From NCBI RefSeq assembly GCF_016918735.1, contig NZ_JAFFPR010000007.1, positions 124,001 through 188,000 on the forward strand: a stretch of 64,000 nt of DNA. Reading direction: 5' to 3'. A program made the translations under genes and the position numbers. This DNA is from Leptospira abararensis. Lineage in GTDB: Bacteria > Spirochaetota > Leptospiria > Leptospirales > Leptospiraceae. Below are positions 21,093 to 28,791 of this stretch, one piece after another; within the stretch, counting starts at the first letter, position 1, and each line of letters begins with the position of its first letter. The notes under the pieces were generated by a model. The model was not told the origin of the DNA and made no database searches. It worked only from the letters and a program-made list of their open reading frames with translations.

Positions 21093-22067
21093 ATGGCCAT
21101 ACTTACTTATAGAGAAGCATTGAACCGTGCTATGGTTGAGGAAATGGAAAAAGATCCCCTGATTTATTTAATGGGAGAAGAAGTCGGTCATTACCAAGGT
21201 GCTTATAAAGTTTCCCAAGGAATGCTAACTAAATTCGGAGAGGAACGTGTCATCGACACCCCTATTTCTGAAAATGGATTTGCGGGAATTGGAGTGGGTT
21301 CTGCCATGGTGGGCCTTCGTCCCATCATTGAATTTATGACTTGGAATTTTTCTCTTGTTGCCATTGACCAAATCATCAACTCCGCAGCGAAAATCAATTA
21401 TATGAGTGGGGGCCAATTTCCTATGCCGATTGTCTTTCGAGGCGCCGGTGGTGTCGGGGGAAGGCTCGGTGCCCAACACTCACAAGCCTTTGAATCTTGG
21501 TATGCGCATTGTCCGGGCCTCAAAGTGGTTTGTCCTGCCACACCAAAAGATGCCTATGGCCTACTCAAATCCTCCATCCGAGACAATAACCCAACGATTT
21601 TTATCGAATCGGAGGTGTTATACGGTTCTAAAGGAGAAGTCCCCGAACAAGAATACACCATTCCTTTGGGACTTGGGGAGATCAAACGGAAAGGCACAGA
21701 CATTACGCTTGTGACTTGGTCAAGAGCCCTCGTTTTTGCAGAGGAAGCTGCGGCCCTATTAGAAAAAGAAGGAATCTCAGTGGAAATTGTAGATCTTCGC
21801 AGTTTACGTCCGTTAGATGAAAATCTTATTTTTGAATCGGTCAAAAAAACAAACCGTGCGGTGGTTGTGGAGGAAGGTTGGCCTGTGGCAGGATTTGGGG
21901 CACAAATTGCTTACCTCATCCAAAAAAATGCCTTCGCTTATTTGGACCACCCCGTCGAACGAGTGACACAAATCGATGTACCTATGTCTTACGCTGCCAA
22001 CTTAGAACGAATGAGTTTGCCCAATGCAACAAGAGTTGCCGATACCATCCGCGAGATGTTACAGTAG
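21093..22067 (+). CDS. pdhB: pyruvate dehydrogenase E1 beta subunit
   Basis: Partner of E1 alpha, forming the heterotetramer active site. 324 residues with the conserved opening LTYREALNRAMVEEME, the segment GEEVGHYQGAYKVS and the transketolase C-terminal part with DLRSLRPLDE. Its ATG abuts the E1 alpha stop codon (TAAATG), so the two are translated together in equal amounts. Confidence 0.95.
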   Translation: MAILTYREALNRAMVEEMEKDPLIYLMGEEVGHYQGAYKVSQGMLTKFGEERVIDTPISENGFAGIGVGSAMVGLRPIIEFMTWNFSLVAIDQIINSAAKINYMSGGQFPMPIVFRGAGGVGGRLGAQHSQAFESWYAHCPGLKVVCPATPKDAYGLLKSSIRDNNPTIFIESEVLYGSKGEVPEQEYTIPLGLGEIKRKGTDITLVTWSRALVFAEEAAALLEKEGISVEIVDLRSLRPLDENLIFESVKKTNRAVVVEEGWPVAGFGAQIAYLIQKNAFAYLDHPVERVTQIDVPMSYAANLERMSLPNATRVADTIREMLQ

Positions 22068-22077
22068 GAGAACCGTA

Positions 22078-23439
22078 ATGGCAAAGATCCAAGAAATGAC
22101 CCAACTTTCCCCCACGATGGAGGAAGGAACCATTGTCAAATGGTTGAAACAAGAAGGAGATTCCGTCTCTCCCGGTGACATCATAGCGGAAGTAGAAACA
22201 GACAAAGCGGTGATGGAAATGGAAGCCTTTGAAACCGGAGTGATTTTAAAAATCCTACATACTGAAGGCGCCAAACTCAAAGTCGGTGAAGCACTTGCTG
22301 TGATCGGAAAACCAGGCGAAGACATTAACTCACTGTTAGCTGGAATTCCGCAAAGAACTACTGCAGCACCAACAACCCCAAAAGCGGCGAAACCTAAGGA
22401 AGATACAAAGCCTTCGCCGAAAAACCAAACACCAGAATCAAATGCAGATTCGGTGGCAGTTTCTCCAGTAAAAGAAACAAACACAGTTACTTCCCAACCA
22501 AAACTTCAAACGCCAAATCCAAAAGAAAACGGCGCGAGTGCCACTGTTTCCGCGAACCGTGGGACTTTACGAGTTCTCGCTTCCCCTTTGGCAAAGTCCA
22601 TTGCCATTGAACATGGAATCGACCTACATACAGTGATTGGAACCGGTCCCGAAGGTCGAATCACAAAAAATGATGTACTCGATACATTGAACAAAGGAAC
22701 CAGTTCCAGTCATTCTTCAGTTAAACCCAACCGGACGGATGAAGTGGTGACTCTGAATGGAATGCGCAAAACCATTGCCAAACGCCTCACGGAATCCAAA
22801 CAAAACCTCCCCCATTTTTATTTGAATGTGGATGTAAATGCCAAAGCCATGGAATCCTTCCGAGCCGATCTTTTGGAATTCCAAAAACAGTTAGATCCTG
22901 AATTGCAAGTGAAGGTGAGCCTAAACGATATCATAGTCAAAGCCACTGCGGCGGCTCTGAGACTCCATCCCAAAGTAAACGCCAGTTTCCAAGGAGATTC
23001 CATTTTACAATTTGGGCGCGTGGATGTAGGGATTGCCGTCTCGCTCGATGGAGGGCTTTTAACACCTGTCATACGAAATGCGGATGGGAAATCCATTCTT
23101 CAGATCTCCAAAGAAGTAAAGGAACTCGCCAAAAAAGCAAGGGAAAGGAAACTGAAACCGGAAGAATTTTCGAACGGAACCTTTACCATATCCAATTTGG
23201 GAATGTATGGGATCAGTCGGTTTACTGCCATCATCAACGAACCGGAGAGCGCCATCCTTGCGGTGGGTTCTGTGGAAGAAAAACCGGTGGTGGAAAATGG
23301 AGCCGTGGTCGCGGGTAGAGTTTTGTCTCTGACCCTTTCTTGCGACCACCGAGTGATCGATGGTGCCGTCGGGGCCGAATTCCTAAAAACCCTAAAGACT
23401 CTTCTGGAACGTCCGAGTCTGATTGCGGGTATTGTTTGA
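22078..23439 (+). CDS. pdhC: pyruvate dehydrogenase E2 (dihydrolipoyl acetyltransferase)
   Basis: Core of the complex, transferring acetyl from lipoyl-lysine to CoA. Start set at ATG 22078 (AGGAG upstream; homology begins MAKIQEMTQLSPTM), not at the upstream in-frame ATG 22024. Domains: one lipoyl domain with the modified lysine in EVETDKAVMEME (about residues 38-49), a Pro/Thr/Lys-rich linker, a peripheral-subunit-binding domain (RVLASPLAKSIAIEHGIDL), and the catalytic domain with HRVIDG near the end. 453 residues. No lipoamide dehydrogenase gene follows; it must lie elsewhere. Confidence 0.95.
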   Translation: MAKIQEMTQLSPTMEEGTIVKWLKQEGDSVSPGDIIAEVETDKAVMEMEAFETGVILKILHTEGAKLKVGEALAVIGKPGEDINSLLAGIPQRTTAAPTTPKAAKPKEDTKPSPKNQTPESNADSVAVSPVKETNTVTSQPKLQTPNPKENGASATVSANRGTLRVLASPLAKSIAIEHGIDLHTVIGTGPEGRITKNDVLDTLNKGTSSSHSSVKPNRTDEVVTLNGMRKTIAKRLTESKQNLPHFYLNVDVNAKAMESFRADLLEFQKQLDPELQVKVSLNDIIVKATAAALRLHPKVNASFQGDSILQFGRVDVGIAVSLDGGLLTPVIRNADGKSILQISKEVKELAKKARERKLKPEEFSNGTFTISNLGMYGISRFTAIINEPESAILAVGSVEEKPVVENGAVVAGRVLSLTLSCDHRVIDGAVGAEFLKTLKTLLERPSLIAGIV

Positions 23440-23457
23440 ACTTATGAGATTTTGGAT

Positions 23458-23667
23458 TTAAGCGGCGAAAAAATCGGCACTTTGGATGTCAGCGACGGGA
23501 ATGCGGACCACACCATTGGCTAAGTTCCCGATCACTACATCGTCAGTCATTTGGCGATTTTTATCGAGTTCAATGCTTTGTCCGTCTTTTAGGTGGAGAA
23601 CGATATCGATTCCCCGGTAGTGGATGTATCTTTCGAGAGTGCTTTTGAATTTGTGTGCTTTGTCCAT
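23458..23667 (-). CDS. small conserved-looking protein, possible Sm/SH3-like barrel
   Basis: 69 residues, no signal peptide. The alternating pattern GIDIVLHLKDGQSIELD ... VRIPVADIQSADFF suggests five short strands as in small beta barrels of the Sm/SH3 type, with an N-terminal helix. AAGGA lies about 11 nt before the ATG. Converges on pdhC with an 18-nt gap. Family and function not recognised. Confidence 0.6.
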   Translation of the reverse strand: MDKAHKFKSTLERYIHYRGIDIVLHLKDGQSIELDKNRQMTDDVVIGNLANGVVRIPVADIQSADFFAA

Positions 23668-23796
23668 CTGGTTTTGTTTTCCTTATCTTTCTAACTTACA
23701 AAGGGTATCGTACGTTTTTATGAGACCTTTAGAAAATTTTGTCTCATTAGATAAGTTTTTTTTGACAGTATCAGGAAACCGGGAGAATTATGTCAC

Positions 23797-24816
23797 ATGA
23801 AGCCTGAGAACCCCACATCCGCCACTCCTGGCGTACGGAAAGCCGCCCTACTCCTTTTATCCCTGGGCAAAGAGAGGGCCGCCGATGTTCTCAAACACTT
23901 AGATGATGCCATGCTAGAAGCTGTGATTTTGGAAATGTCCAAAATTAGGTCAATATCCAAGGAAGAAAGAGAAGTGATTCTAAAAGAATTTCACAATACC
24001 ATTGAAGATTTGAATGAAACCACATCCGGTGGACTGTCTACTGCCAAATCCCTTTTGGAACATACGGTAGGGGCTGAAAAAGCCAATGTGATTCTAAAGA
24101 AGATCCATAAAGAAGAAACAAAGAATGATTTTGAATTTTTAAACCAAGTGGAGCCGGGTGTTTTGCAAGGGATGCTTGGGACGGAATCCCCACAAATCAT
24201 TGCCGTGACCTTGTCACATCTAGATCCCAAAAAAGCCGCCGATGTTTTGAAACTCTTTCCGAAACCAGAACAGGCCAAGATTGCTGTGCGGCTCGCCACC
24301 ACATCCAAAACCCATCCGGACGTGATCCAAAACATCGCTCGGATTTTGAAGAAACGGTACGAAGAAAGGGACAAACAGGAATACTCCGAAGCCGGTGGCG
24401 CTCATGTCCTTGCAAACATTTTGAACTTTATGGAAAAAGGGGCCGAGGAAACCATCCTCTCCGAATTGGAAGAAACCTCCCCCGATGTGGCAGACCTTGT
24501 CCGTGAAAAACTTTATACTTTTGAAGACATCCTTTCTCTTGATAACAAGGAAATGCGAATCCTGATCAACAGGCTTGCAGATGATAGTTCGATCTCCCTT
24601 GCCATTCGTGGAGCTGGGGATGAAATACGAAAAAAATTCCTTAACAATATGAGCCAAAACCGTGCTGAAGATATATTAGACATTCTTGATATGAAACCAC
24701 GGGTCACCTTACGAGAAATAAACGAGGCACGAAGTAAGATTGTGCAAGTAGCACGTGTCTTAGAAGATGAAAATCAGATTTTATTTAAGAAAGAAAAAGA
24801 AGAGTATATTGAGTGA
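23797..24816 (+). CDS. fliG: flagellar motor switch protein FliG
   Basis: Part of the C-ring that couples the stator to rotation of the periplasmic flagellum. 339 residues with all three FliG domains: N-terminal (RKAALLLLSLGKERAADVLKHL), middle (with ESPQ in place of the usual EHPQ motif, at about 128-131) and C-terminal (FEDILSLDNKEMRILI, the charged torque helix with R and D/E residues). It stands alone here, away from the fli operons. Leptospira carry more than one FliG; I cannot tell which copy this is. Confidence 0.93.
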   Translation: MKPENPTSATPGVRKAALLLLSLGKERAADVLKHLDDAMLEAVILEMSKIRSISKEEREVILKEFHNTIEDLNETTSGGLSTAKSLLEHTVGAEKANVILKKIHKEETKNDFEFLNQVEPGVLQGMLGTESPQIIAVTLSHLDPKKAADVLKLFPKPEQAKIAVRLATTSKTHPDVIQNIARILKKRYEERDKQEYSEAGGAHVLANILNFMEKGAEETILSELEETSPDVADLVREKLYTFEDILSLDNKEMRILINRLADDSSISLAIRGAGDEIRKKFLNNMSQNRAEDILDILDMKPRVTLREINEARSKIVQVARVLEDENQILFKKEKEEYIE

Positions 24817-24830
24817 AGGGAAAAAACCGA

Positions 24831-24907
24831 TGGCGGAGTTGACGGGGCTCGAACCCGCGACATCCTGCGTGACAGGCAGGCACTCTGACCAACTGAGCTA
24901 CAACTCC
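24831..24907 (-). tRNA. tRNA-Asp (anticodon GTC)
   Basis: 77 nt including an encoded CCA (TGG at 24831-24833 on the plus strand). The acceptor stem GGAGTTG/CAACTCC is perfect. The anticodon stem CCTGC/GCAGG encloses CTGTCAC, giving GTC, which reads GAC. Discriminator G is the aspartate identity base. T-arm GGTTCGAGCC. It lies 14 nt after fliG on the opposite strand. Confidence 0.97.
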
Positions 24908-25010
24908 ATCGGAATAAAAACCAAGGTATAGAATCGACTTCGAGAGTCAACACGGTTTTCATTTGTTTTCTTGCCTTTCGTTAGAATTTTTAGAATCTGG
25001 CATTGGTTCT

Positions 25011-25685
25011 ATGCAAATCGAAGAAAAAAAAGCCAAAGACCTTTTCCAGGATCGAATCTTTACTCTATCCAATTTTCTATCTATATTTCGAGTATTGTTA
25101 CTCCCTTTTTTCTTCCAAAGTACTTTTGACTATGCCCACGACCCGGCAAACCTTCGAGCTTTTTTTGCGTCCATTTTCTACGCATCGGCCGCAGTCTTCA
25201 GCGATTATTTGGATGGACTCTTTGCTCGTCTCCTACACCAAGAAACAACCCTCGGTCGCTACCTAGATCCGGTTTGCGACAAACTGGTAACTCTCGGAGG
25301 ACTCTTTGTTGTCACCATTCATTTTGATTTCCCCAGTTGGATCCTCATTGTCTATTTTATCCGCGAAGTTCTAGGAGTTTGGCTTGGTGGGTATTTGTAT
25401 TTAAAACGAGGATTACAAGGACGACCGAATTGGTGGGGAAAATTTGGAGTGGGAATTGTTGCGGTTTCCGTAGTTTGGTATATGTCATTGCCATATTTTT
25501 TACAGTTTGGCGCACCTTATGAATTTTTAATGTATCCTGTGATCTCCGCTTATGTTTTGCTTTTTGTTCTCACCGCTGGCGTGATTGCCTATGTGGTTCG
25601 GTATTGGAATATTGTTTTCCATCCAGAATCGATAGAACTAGATCCTGAAAATAAAAAACAAGCTAGGAAATACCAAAAGATATAA
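25011..25685 (+). CDS. pgsA: CDP-alcohol phosphatidyltransferase (PgsA-like)
   Basis: Integral membrane enzyme joining a CDP-diacylglycerol to an alcohol, most likely glycerol phosphate (phosphatidylglycerol synthesis). The full signature DG-x2-AR-x8-G-x3-D-x3-D is present as DGLFARLLHQETTLGRYLDP followed by VCDK. About five membrane helices. Start set at ATG 25011 (MQIEEKKAKDLFQD); a TTG at 24963 would add 16 residues. Neither has a clear ribosome site. The alcohol substrate is inferred, so the gene symbol is tentative. Confidence 0.8.
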   Translation: MQIEEKKAKDLFQDRIFTLSNFLSIFRVLLLPFFFQSTFDYAHDPANLRAFFASIFYASAAVFSDYLDGLFARLLHQETTLGRYLDPVCDKLVTLGGLFVVTIHFDFPSWILIVYFIREVLGVWLGGYLYLKRGLQGRPNWWGKFGVGIVAVSVVWYMSLPYFLQFGAPYEFLMYPVISAYVLLFVLTAGVIAYVVRYWNIVFHPESIELDPENKKQARKYQKI

Positions 25686-25990
25686 TTGTGATTTGATTTC
25701 TAATTTTGAATCAGATTACCTAGACTTTTTTGGTCCAAGAAAAAAAACAAAAGTAGAAATCATATATACTTAAACTTGGGAAAATATACTTTTTACTCTA
25801 ACTTTCCTTAAATTTTATTATTTCAAAGTTAAGGCGGAATAGTTTTTGGGTTTCATACACACCTTTAACAATATCCATAGACATCTCTGTCACCAACAAC
25901 TGCCACACTGTGTTTGTATTTGTTTAGAATTTTTCTATCCTTTGCTTTGGCTTTGCCATCTGTAATTTCTAGATTTCTTTTCGGGACAAG
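25686..25990. other. AT-rich intergenic region, about 305 bp
   Basis: Between the phosphatidyltransferase and the convergent TetR gene. No RNA gene or strong terminator seen. On the minus strand, the frame of the TetR gene stays open for about 41 codons after its stop codon, ending in VAVVGDRDVYGYC; this may be a gene remnant or chance. Confidence 0.5.
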
Positions 25991-26635
25991 TTAGGATCTT
26001 TTTTTCATTCGGGCTCTCTGTTTCGAAATTTTTTCAAAATCGCGAAGCCTTAATCTTAATATTTCCAATGATTCTTTAATTACCGCCTTACCGTGGTCAG
26101 TATCGATTTCTTTTGCGAATCGAAGAATCATTCCTGTTGTATGACTGAAATAGAGAGCAAAAGGCCGGACCTCCGATTCTTTTAGCACAGGAAGGCAACG
26201 TAGTGTTGTTTTAATGATTAAATCAGCATTTCGATAGGTGTCATGATTGTCTTCTACGACCAATTCGGGAATGGCGCGAGCTCCTGACCAAAGATTTGCC
26301 AAAGCCGGATCCTTCTGAAAAAAATCGATGAAATGTTTGAAGGCTTTTTCCGCTGCCACTTCCAATTCTTTAATTGTCCGAACAGGATCCAGAATTCGTT
26401 TGGTTTCCTGATAAAGTGAATCATAATATTGATTCATGATGGATAACAATAAGGCGCTTTTTCCGGGAAAATATTGGTATAAGGAACCAATTTGAATTCC
26501 TGCCGTCTGCGCAATCTCTCGCATACTAACAGAATCAATTCCCTTTTCTCCAATTAACTCCCGAGCTGTTTTTAGAATGAGTTCCACCCGATCACGACTT
26601 CTGGTTTGAACAGGTATTTTTGACTCAAGACTCAT
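25991..26635 (-). CDS. TetR-family transcriptional regulator
   Basis: About 214 residues from ATG 26635 (MSLESKIPVQTR); a TTG at 26692 would add 19 residues including a CxxC pair but lacks a ribosome site. The N-terminal DNA-binding domain is clear: the helix-turn-helix SMREIAQTAGIQIGSLYQYFPGKSAL lies about 28 residues in. The C-terminal part is the variable ligand-binding and dimerisation domain. Divergent from a flavin monooxygenase gene, so most likely its local repressor; a 13-bp direct repeat lies between them. Confidence 0.9.
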   Translation of the reverse strand: MSLESKIPVQTRSRDRVELILKTARELIGEKGIDSVSMREIAQTAGIQIGSLYQYFPGKSALLLSIMNQYYDSLYQETKRILDPVRTIKELEVAAEKAFKHFIDFFQKDPALANLWSGARAIPELVVEDNHDTYRNADLIIKTTLRCLPVLKESEVRPFALYFSHTTGMILRFAKEIDTDHGKAVIKESLEILRLRLRDFEKISKQRARMKKRS

Positions 26636-26719
26636 AAGAAAAGGAGATTTCCCAGGGCAATATTTGCACTTCTTTTTTTGATCTAACCCCAATTTTGTAT
26701 TTGACTCATTCTAAAAAAA

Positions 26720-26753
26720 GAGCATTGATCATATTTTTATGAGCATTGATCAT
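26720..26753. promoter_or_regulatory. 13-bp direct repeat, candidate TetR operator
   Basis: GAGCATTGATCAT occurs at 26720-26732 and again at 26741-26753, a centre spacing of 21 bp (two helical turns). Each copy contains the palindrome TGATCA. The repeat lies between the divergent TetR and monooxygenase genes, ahead of the most likely monooxygenase start at 26772. Confidence 0.6.
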
Positions 26754-26771
26754 GTTAAATCGAGGCAAACA

Positions 26772-28160
26772 ATGGAACTAAAAAACAATCAAAATATAGA
26801 TTCAGAAGGAATCATTGAGAAATCTGATACAATCTGCATCGTTGGTGCTGGGCCCGCAGGCCTTGCGATGGCAAGATCCCTTCTCTCCAAGGGAATTCCA
26901 TTTCAAGTATTTGAGAGGCATAGTGATGTCGGTGGCATTTGGGATATAAAAAATCCTGGTTCCCCGATGTATGAAAGTGCTCACTTTATTTCTTCCAAGT
27001 ATCTTTCTAATTATTTTGACTTTCCAATGCCAGATGAGTATCCCGATTATCCTTCGAACAAACAAATACTTAACTATCATAGAGAATTTGCAAAGGTTTA
27101 CAATCTTTATCCAAATATACAATTCAATACAGAGATCAAACAAATCAAAAGAGTAGACAAACATTGGTTTGTCGAAACTGGTTCTGGCGAGAAGTATCTA
27201 TTTGGCGGAATTGTCTGCGCAAGTGGAATTACTTGGTCGCCTAATATTCCAACGATTGAGGGACAGTCCAGTTTTACTGGCAAAATTCTACATAGCGTAA
27301 ACTATAAATCTTCCCATTTGTTTCAAGGAAAACGAGTTCTTGTGGTAGGTGCAGGGAACTCAGGATGTGATATAACCTGTGACGCAGGTGCGAATGCGGA
27401 ACAAGCTTATATTAGTGTTAGACGAGGGTACCATTTCATTCCAAAACATATACTTGGAAAACCTGCCGATGTTTTTGGTGACGGTGCCCATTGGATTCCC
27501 AATTGGCTCTCACAATTTGTTCTCGGGAAATTGTTGAATCTGCTGGTTGGTGATTTAACTAAGCTTGGTTTACCTGCACCCGATCATAAAATTTTCGAAA
27601 CACATCCAATCATCAATGATCAACTATTACATAATTTACGACATGGTGATGTGATTGCAAAACCTGATATACAAAGACTGGAAGGTGATTTGGTGATCTT
27701 TAAAGACGGATCAAAGGTAAAGATCGATCTCATCATTATGGCAACAGGTTACAACTGGTCGATTCCCTATATGGAGGAAAGTTACTTTCAGTGGAAACAA
27801 GGAAGACCGGAACTTTACCTAACTTTGTTCAACAGAAATTACGAAAATTTATATGCGCTTGGTTATATGGAAACAGACGGCGGTGCTTATAAAATGTTCG
27901 ATGAAATGGCAAATTTGATCGCTTCGTATATTGATGCAAATCGAAAGGGAAATCCTTCGGCAAAACGGTTTGCCCAATTGATTCAAAATGATCGCCCATT
28001 GCTGAATGGGAACATCCAATATCTAAATACAGGTCGCCACTCAGTCTATGTCAATCAGGTAGCTTACAAACAATATAGATCCAAAATTCAAAAGAAAATG
28101 GGATGGCCAGAACTAAAACCAGGACAATTCCAACATTTATTATCGCCGCAATTGTTTTAG
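26772..28160 (+). CDS. flavin-containing monooxygenase
   Basis: FAD/NADPH monooxygenase, about 462 residues. FAD site CIVGAGPAGLAMA near residue 23; FMO fingerprint FTGKILHSVNY, matching FxGxxxHxxxY; NADPH site VLVVGAGNSGCDI; and MATGYNW, the typical late motif. I start it at ATG 26772, with GAGG 6 nt upstream; ATG 26739 would place the start inside the direct repeat. Family members oxygenate N- or S-containing or ketone substrates; the substrate here is unknown. Control by the divergent TetR protein is inferred. Confidence 0.88.
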   Translation: MELKNNQNIDSEGIIEKSDTICIVGAGPAGLAMARSLLSKGIPFQVFERHSDVGGIWDIKNPGSPMYESAHFISSKYLSNYFDFPMPDEYPDYPSNKQILNYHREFAKVYNLYPNIQFNTEIKQIKRVDKHWFVETGSGEKYLFGGIVCASGITWSPNIPTIEGQSSFTGKILHSVNYKSSHLFQGKRVLVVGAGNSGCDITCDAGANAEQAYISVRRGYHFIPKHILGKPADVFGDGAHWIPNWLSQFVLGKLLNLLVGDLTKLGLPAPDHKIFETHPIINDQLLHNLRHGDVIAKPDIQRLEGDLVIFKDGSKVKIDLIIMATGYNWSIPYMEESYFQWKQGRPELYLTLFNRNYENLYALGYMETDGGAYKMFDEMANLIASYIDANRKGNPSAKRFAQLIQNDRPLLNGNIQYLNTGRHSVYVNQVAYKQYRSKIQKKMGWPELKPGQFQHLLSPQLF

Positions 28161-28174
28161 GGTAAAATAATGAT

Positions 28175-28243
28175 TTTGGGATAATAGAACGGGCTCTACC
28201 TGAAAGGATTCTCCAGGGGAGAAACTGAAGCTACTATCCCAAA
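28175..28243. repeat. long inverted repeat between convergent genes
   Basis: TTTGGGATAATAG (28175-28187) pairs with CTACTATCCCAAA (28231-28243), 12 of 13 positions. Inside, TTCTCC (28209-28214) and GGAGAA (28218-28223) form a second hairpin with a 3-nt loop. It fills the gap between the monooxygenase and the histone-like gene and may end both transcripts. Confidence 0.6.
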
Positions 28244-28248
28244 CGTCG

Positions 28249-28554
28249 TTAACGTCTTTTTTTCTTTCTTGCGACTTTCTTTTTCGCTGCTTTTTTCTTA
28301 GCAGTTTTCTTTTTCGCAGGTCTCTTTTTAGAAACAGCTTTCTTAACTTTTTTCTTAGCCGCTTTCTTTTTCTTAGCTATTTTTTTCTTTGCCGCTTTCT
28401 TCTTTTTAGGAGCCGCTTTTTTAGCTTTTTTCTTCGCTGCTTTCTTTTTTGCCGCTTTTTTCTTCTTAGGAGCTGCTTTTTTAACCACTACTGCTACTTC
28501 GGGAGCAGGTTCTTCTTGAATCTGTGGAATTTCTATTGTTTCGTTTTCTTCCAT
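28249..28554 (-). CDS. histone H1-like Lys/Ala-rich protein
   Basis: 101 residues. A short acidic N-terminus (MEENETIEIPQIQEEPAPE) is followed by about 75 residues of repeated KKKAAKKKAAKK-type blocks with some Pro and Arg, as in the C-terminal tail of eukaryotic H1 and the chlamydial Hc2 family. Such proteins bind DNA non-specifically and condense it; here that is inferred from composition only. Monocistronic, with AAGG upstream of its ATG. The repeat content makes length variation between strains likely. Confidence 0.75.
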   Translation of the reverse strand: MEENETIEIPQIQEEPAPEVAVVVKKAAPKKKKAAKKKAAKKKAKKAAPKKKKAAKKKIAKKKKAAKKKVKKAVSKKRPAKKKTAKKKAAKKKVARKKKRR

Positions 28555-28773
28555 ACATGTAACCTTATGAAGATAGTATCAAATCTTCCTTCTTGGTACG
28601 ATAACAAAGCGTGGATTATTAAAAGTAAATTCATTTTTGTTTTGATTGCAATAAGATGAGTAATTTCTCGAAAAATGAATCTATTTTTATGAATTTATAT
28701 ACCAAGAAGGGAATCATTTCAATAAACAATACAGGAAAATTCACCTAACCCATAAGATACGATTTCAAACAAC

Positions 28774-28786
28774 GGGCCTTCCGGCC
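28774..28786 (-). terminator. weak hairpin after the SpoIIE gene
   Basis: GGCC, loop TTCC, GGCC on the plus strand; on the minus strand the loop is GGAA (GNRA type), followed by CGTTGTTT. Only 4-5 bp of stem, so a weak candidate. Confidence 0.3.
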
Positions 28787-28791
28787 TCACT

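Noticed and set aside
22024..22077. Upstream in-frame start for pdhC
   Set aside because: It overlaps the end of pdhB, and AGGAG plus homology place the start at 22078.
23761..23789. TTGACA as promoter of fliG
   Set aside because: A -10 at the right distance would overlap the ribosome site and put the transcript start at or beyond the ATG.
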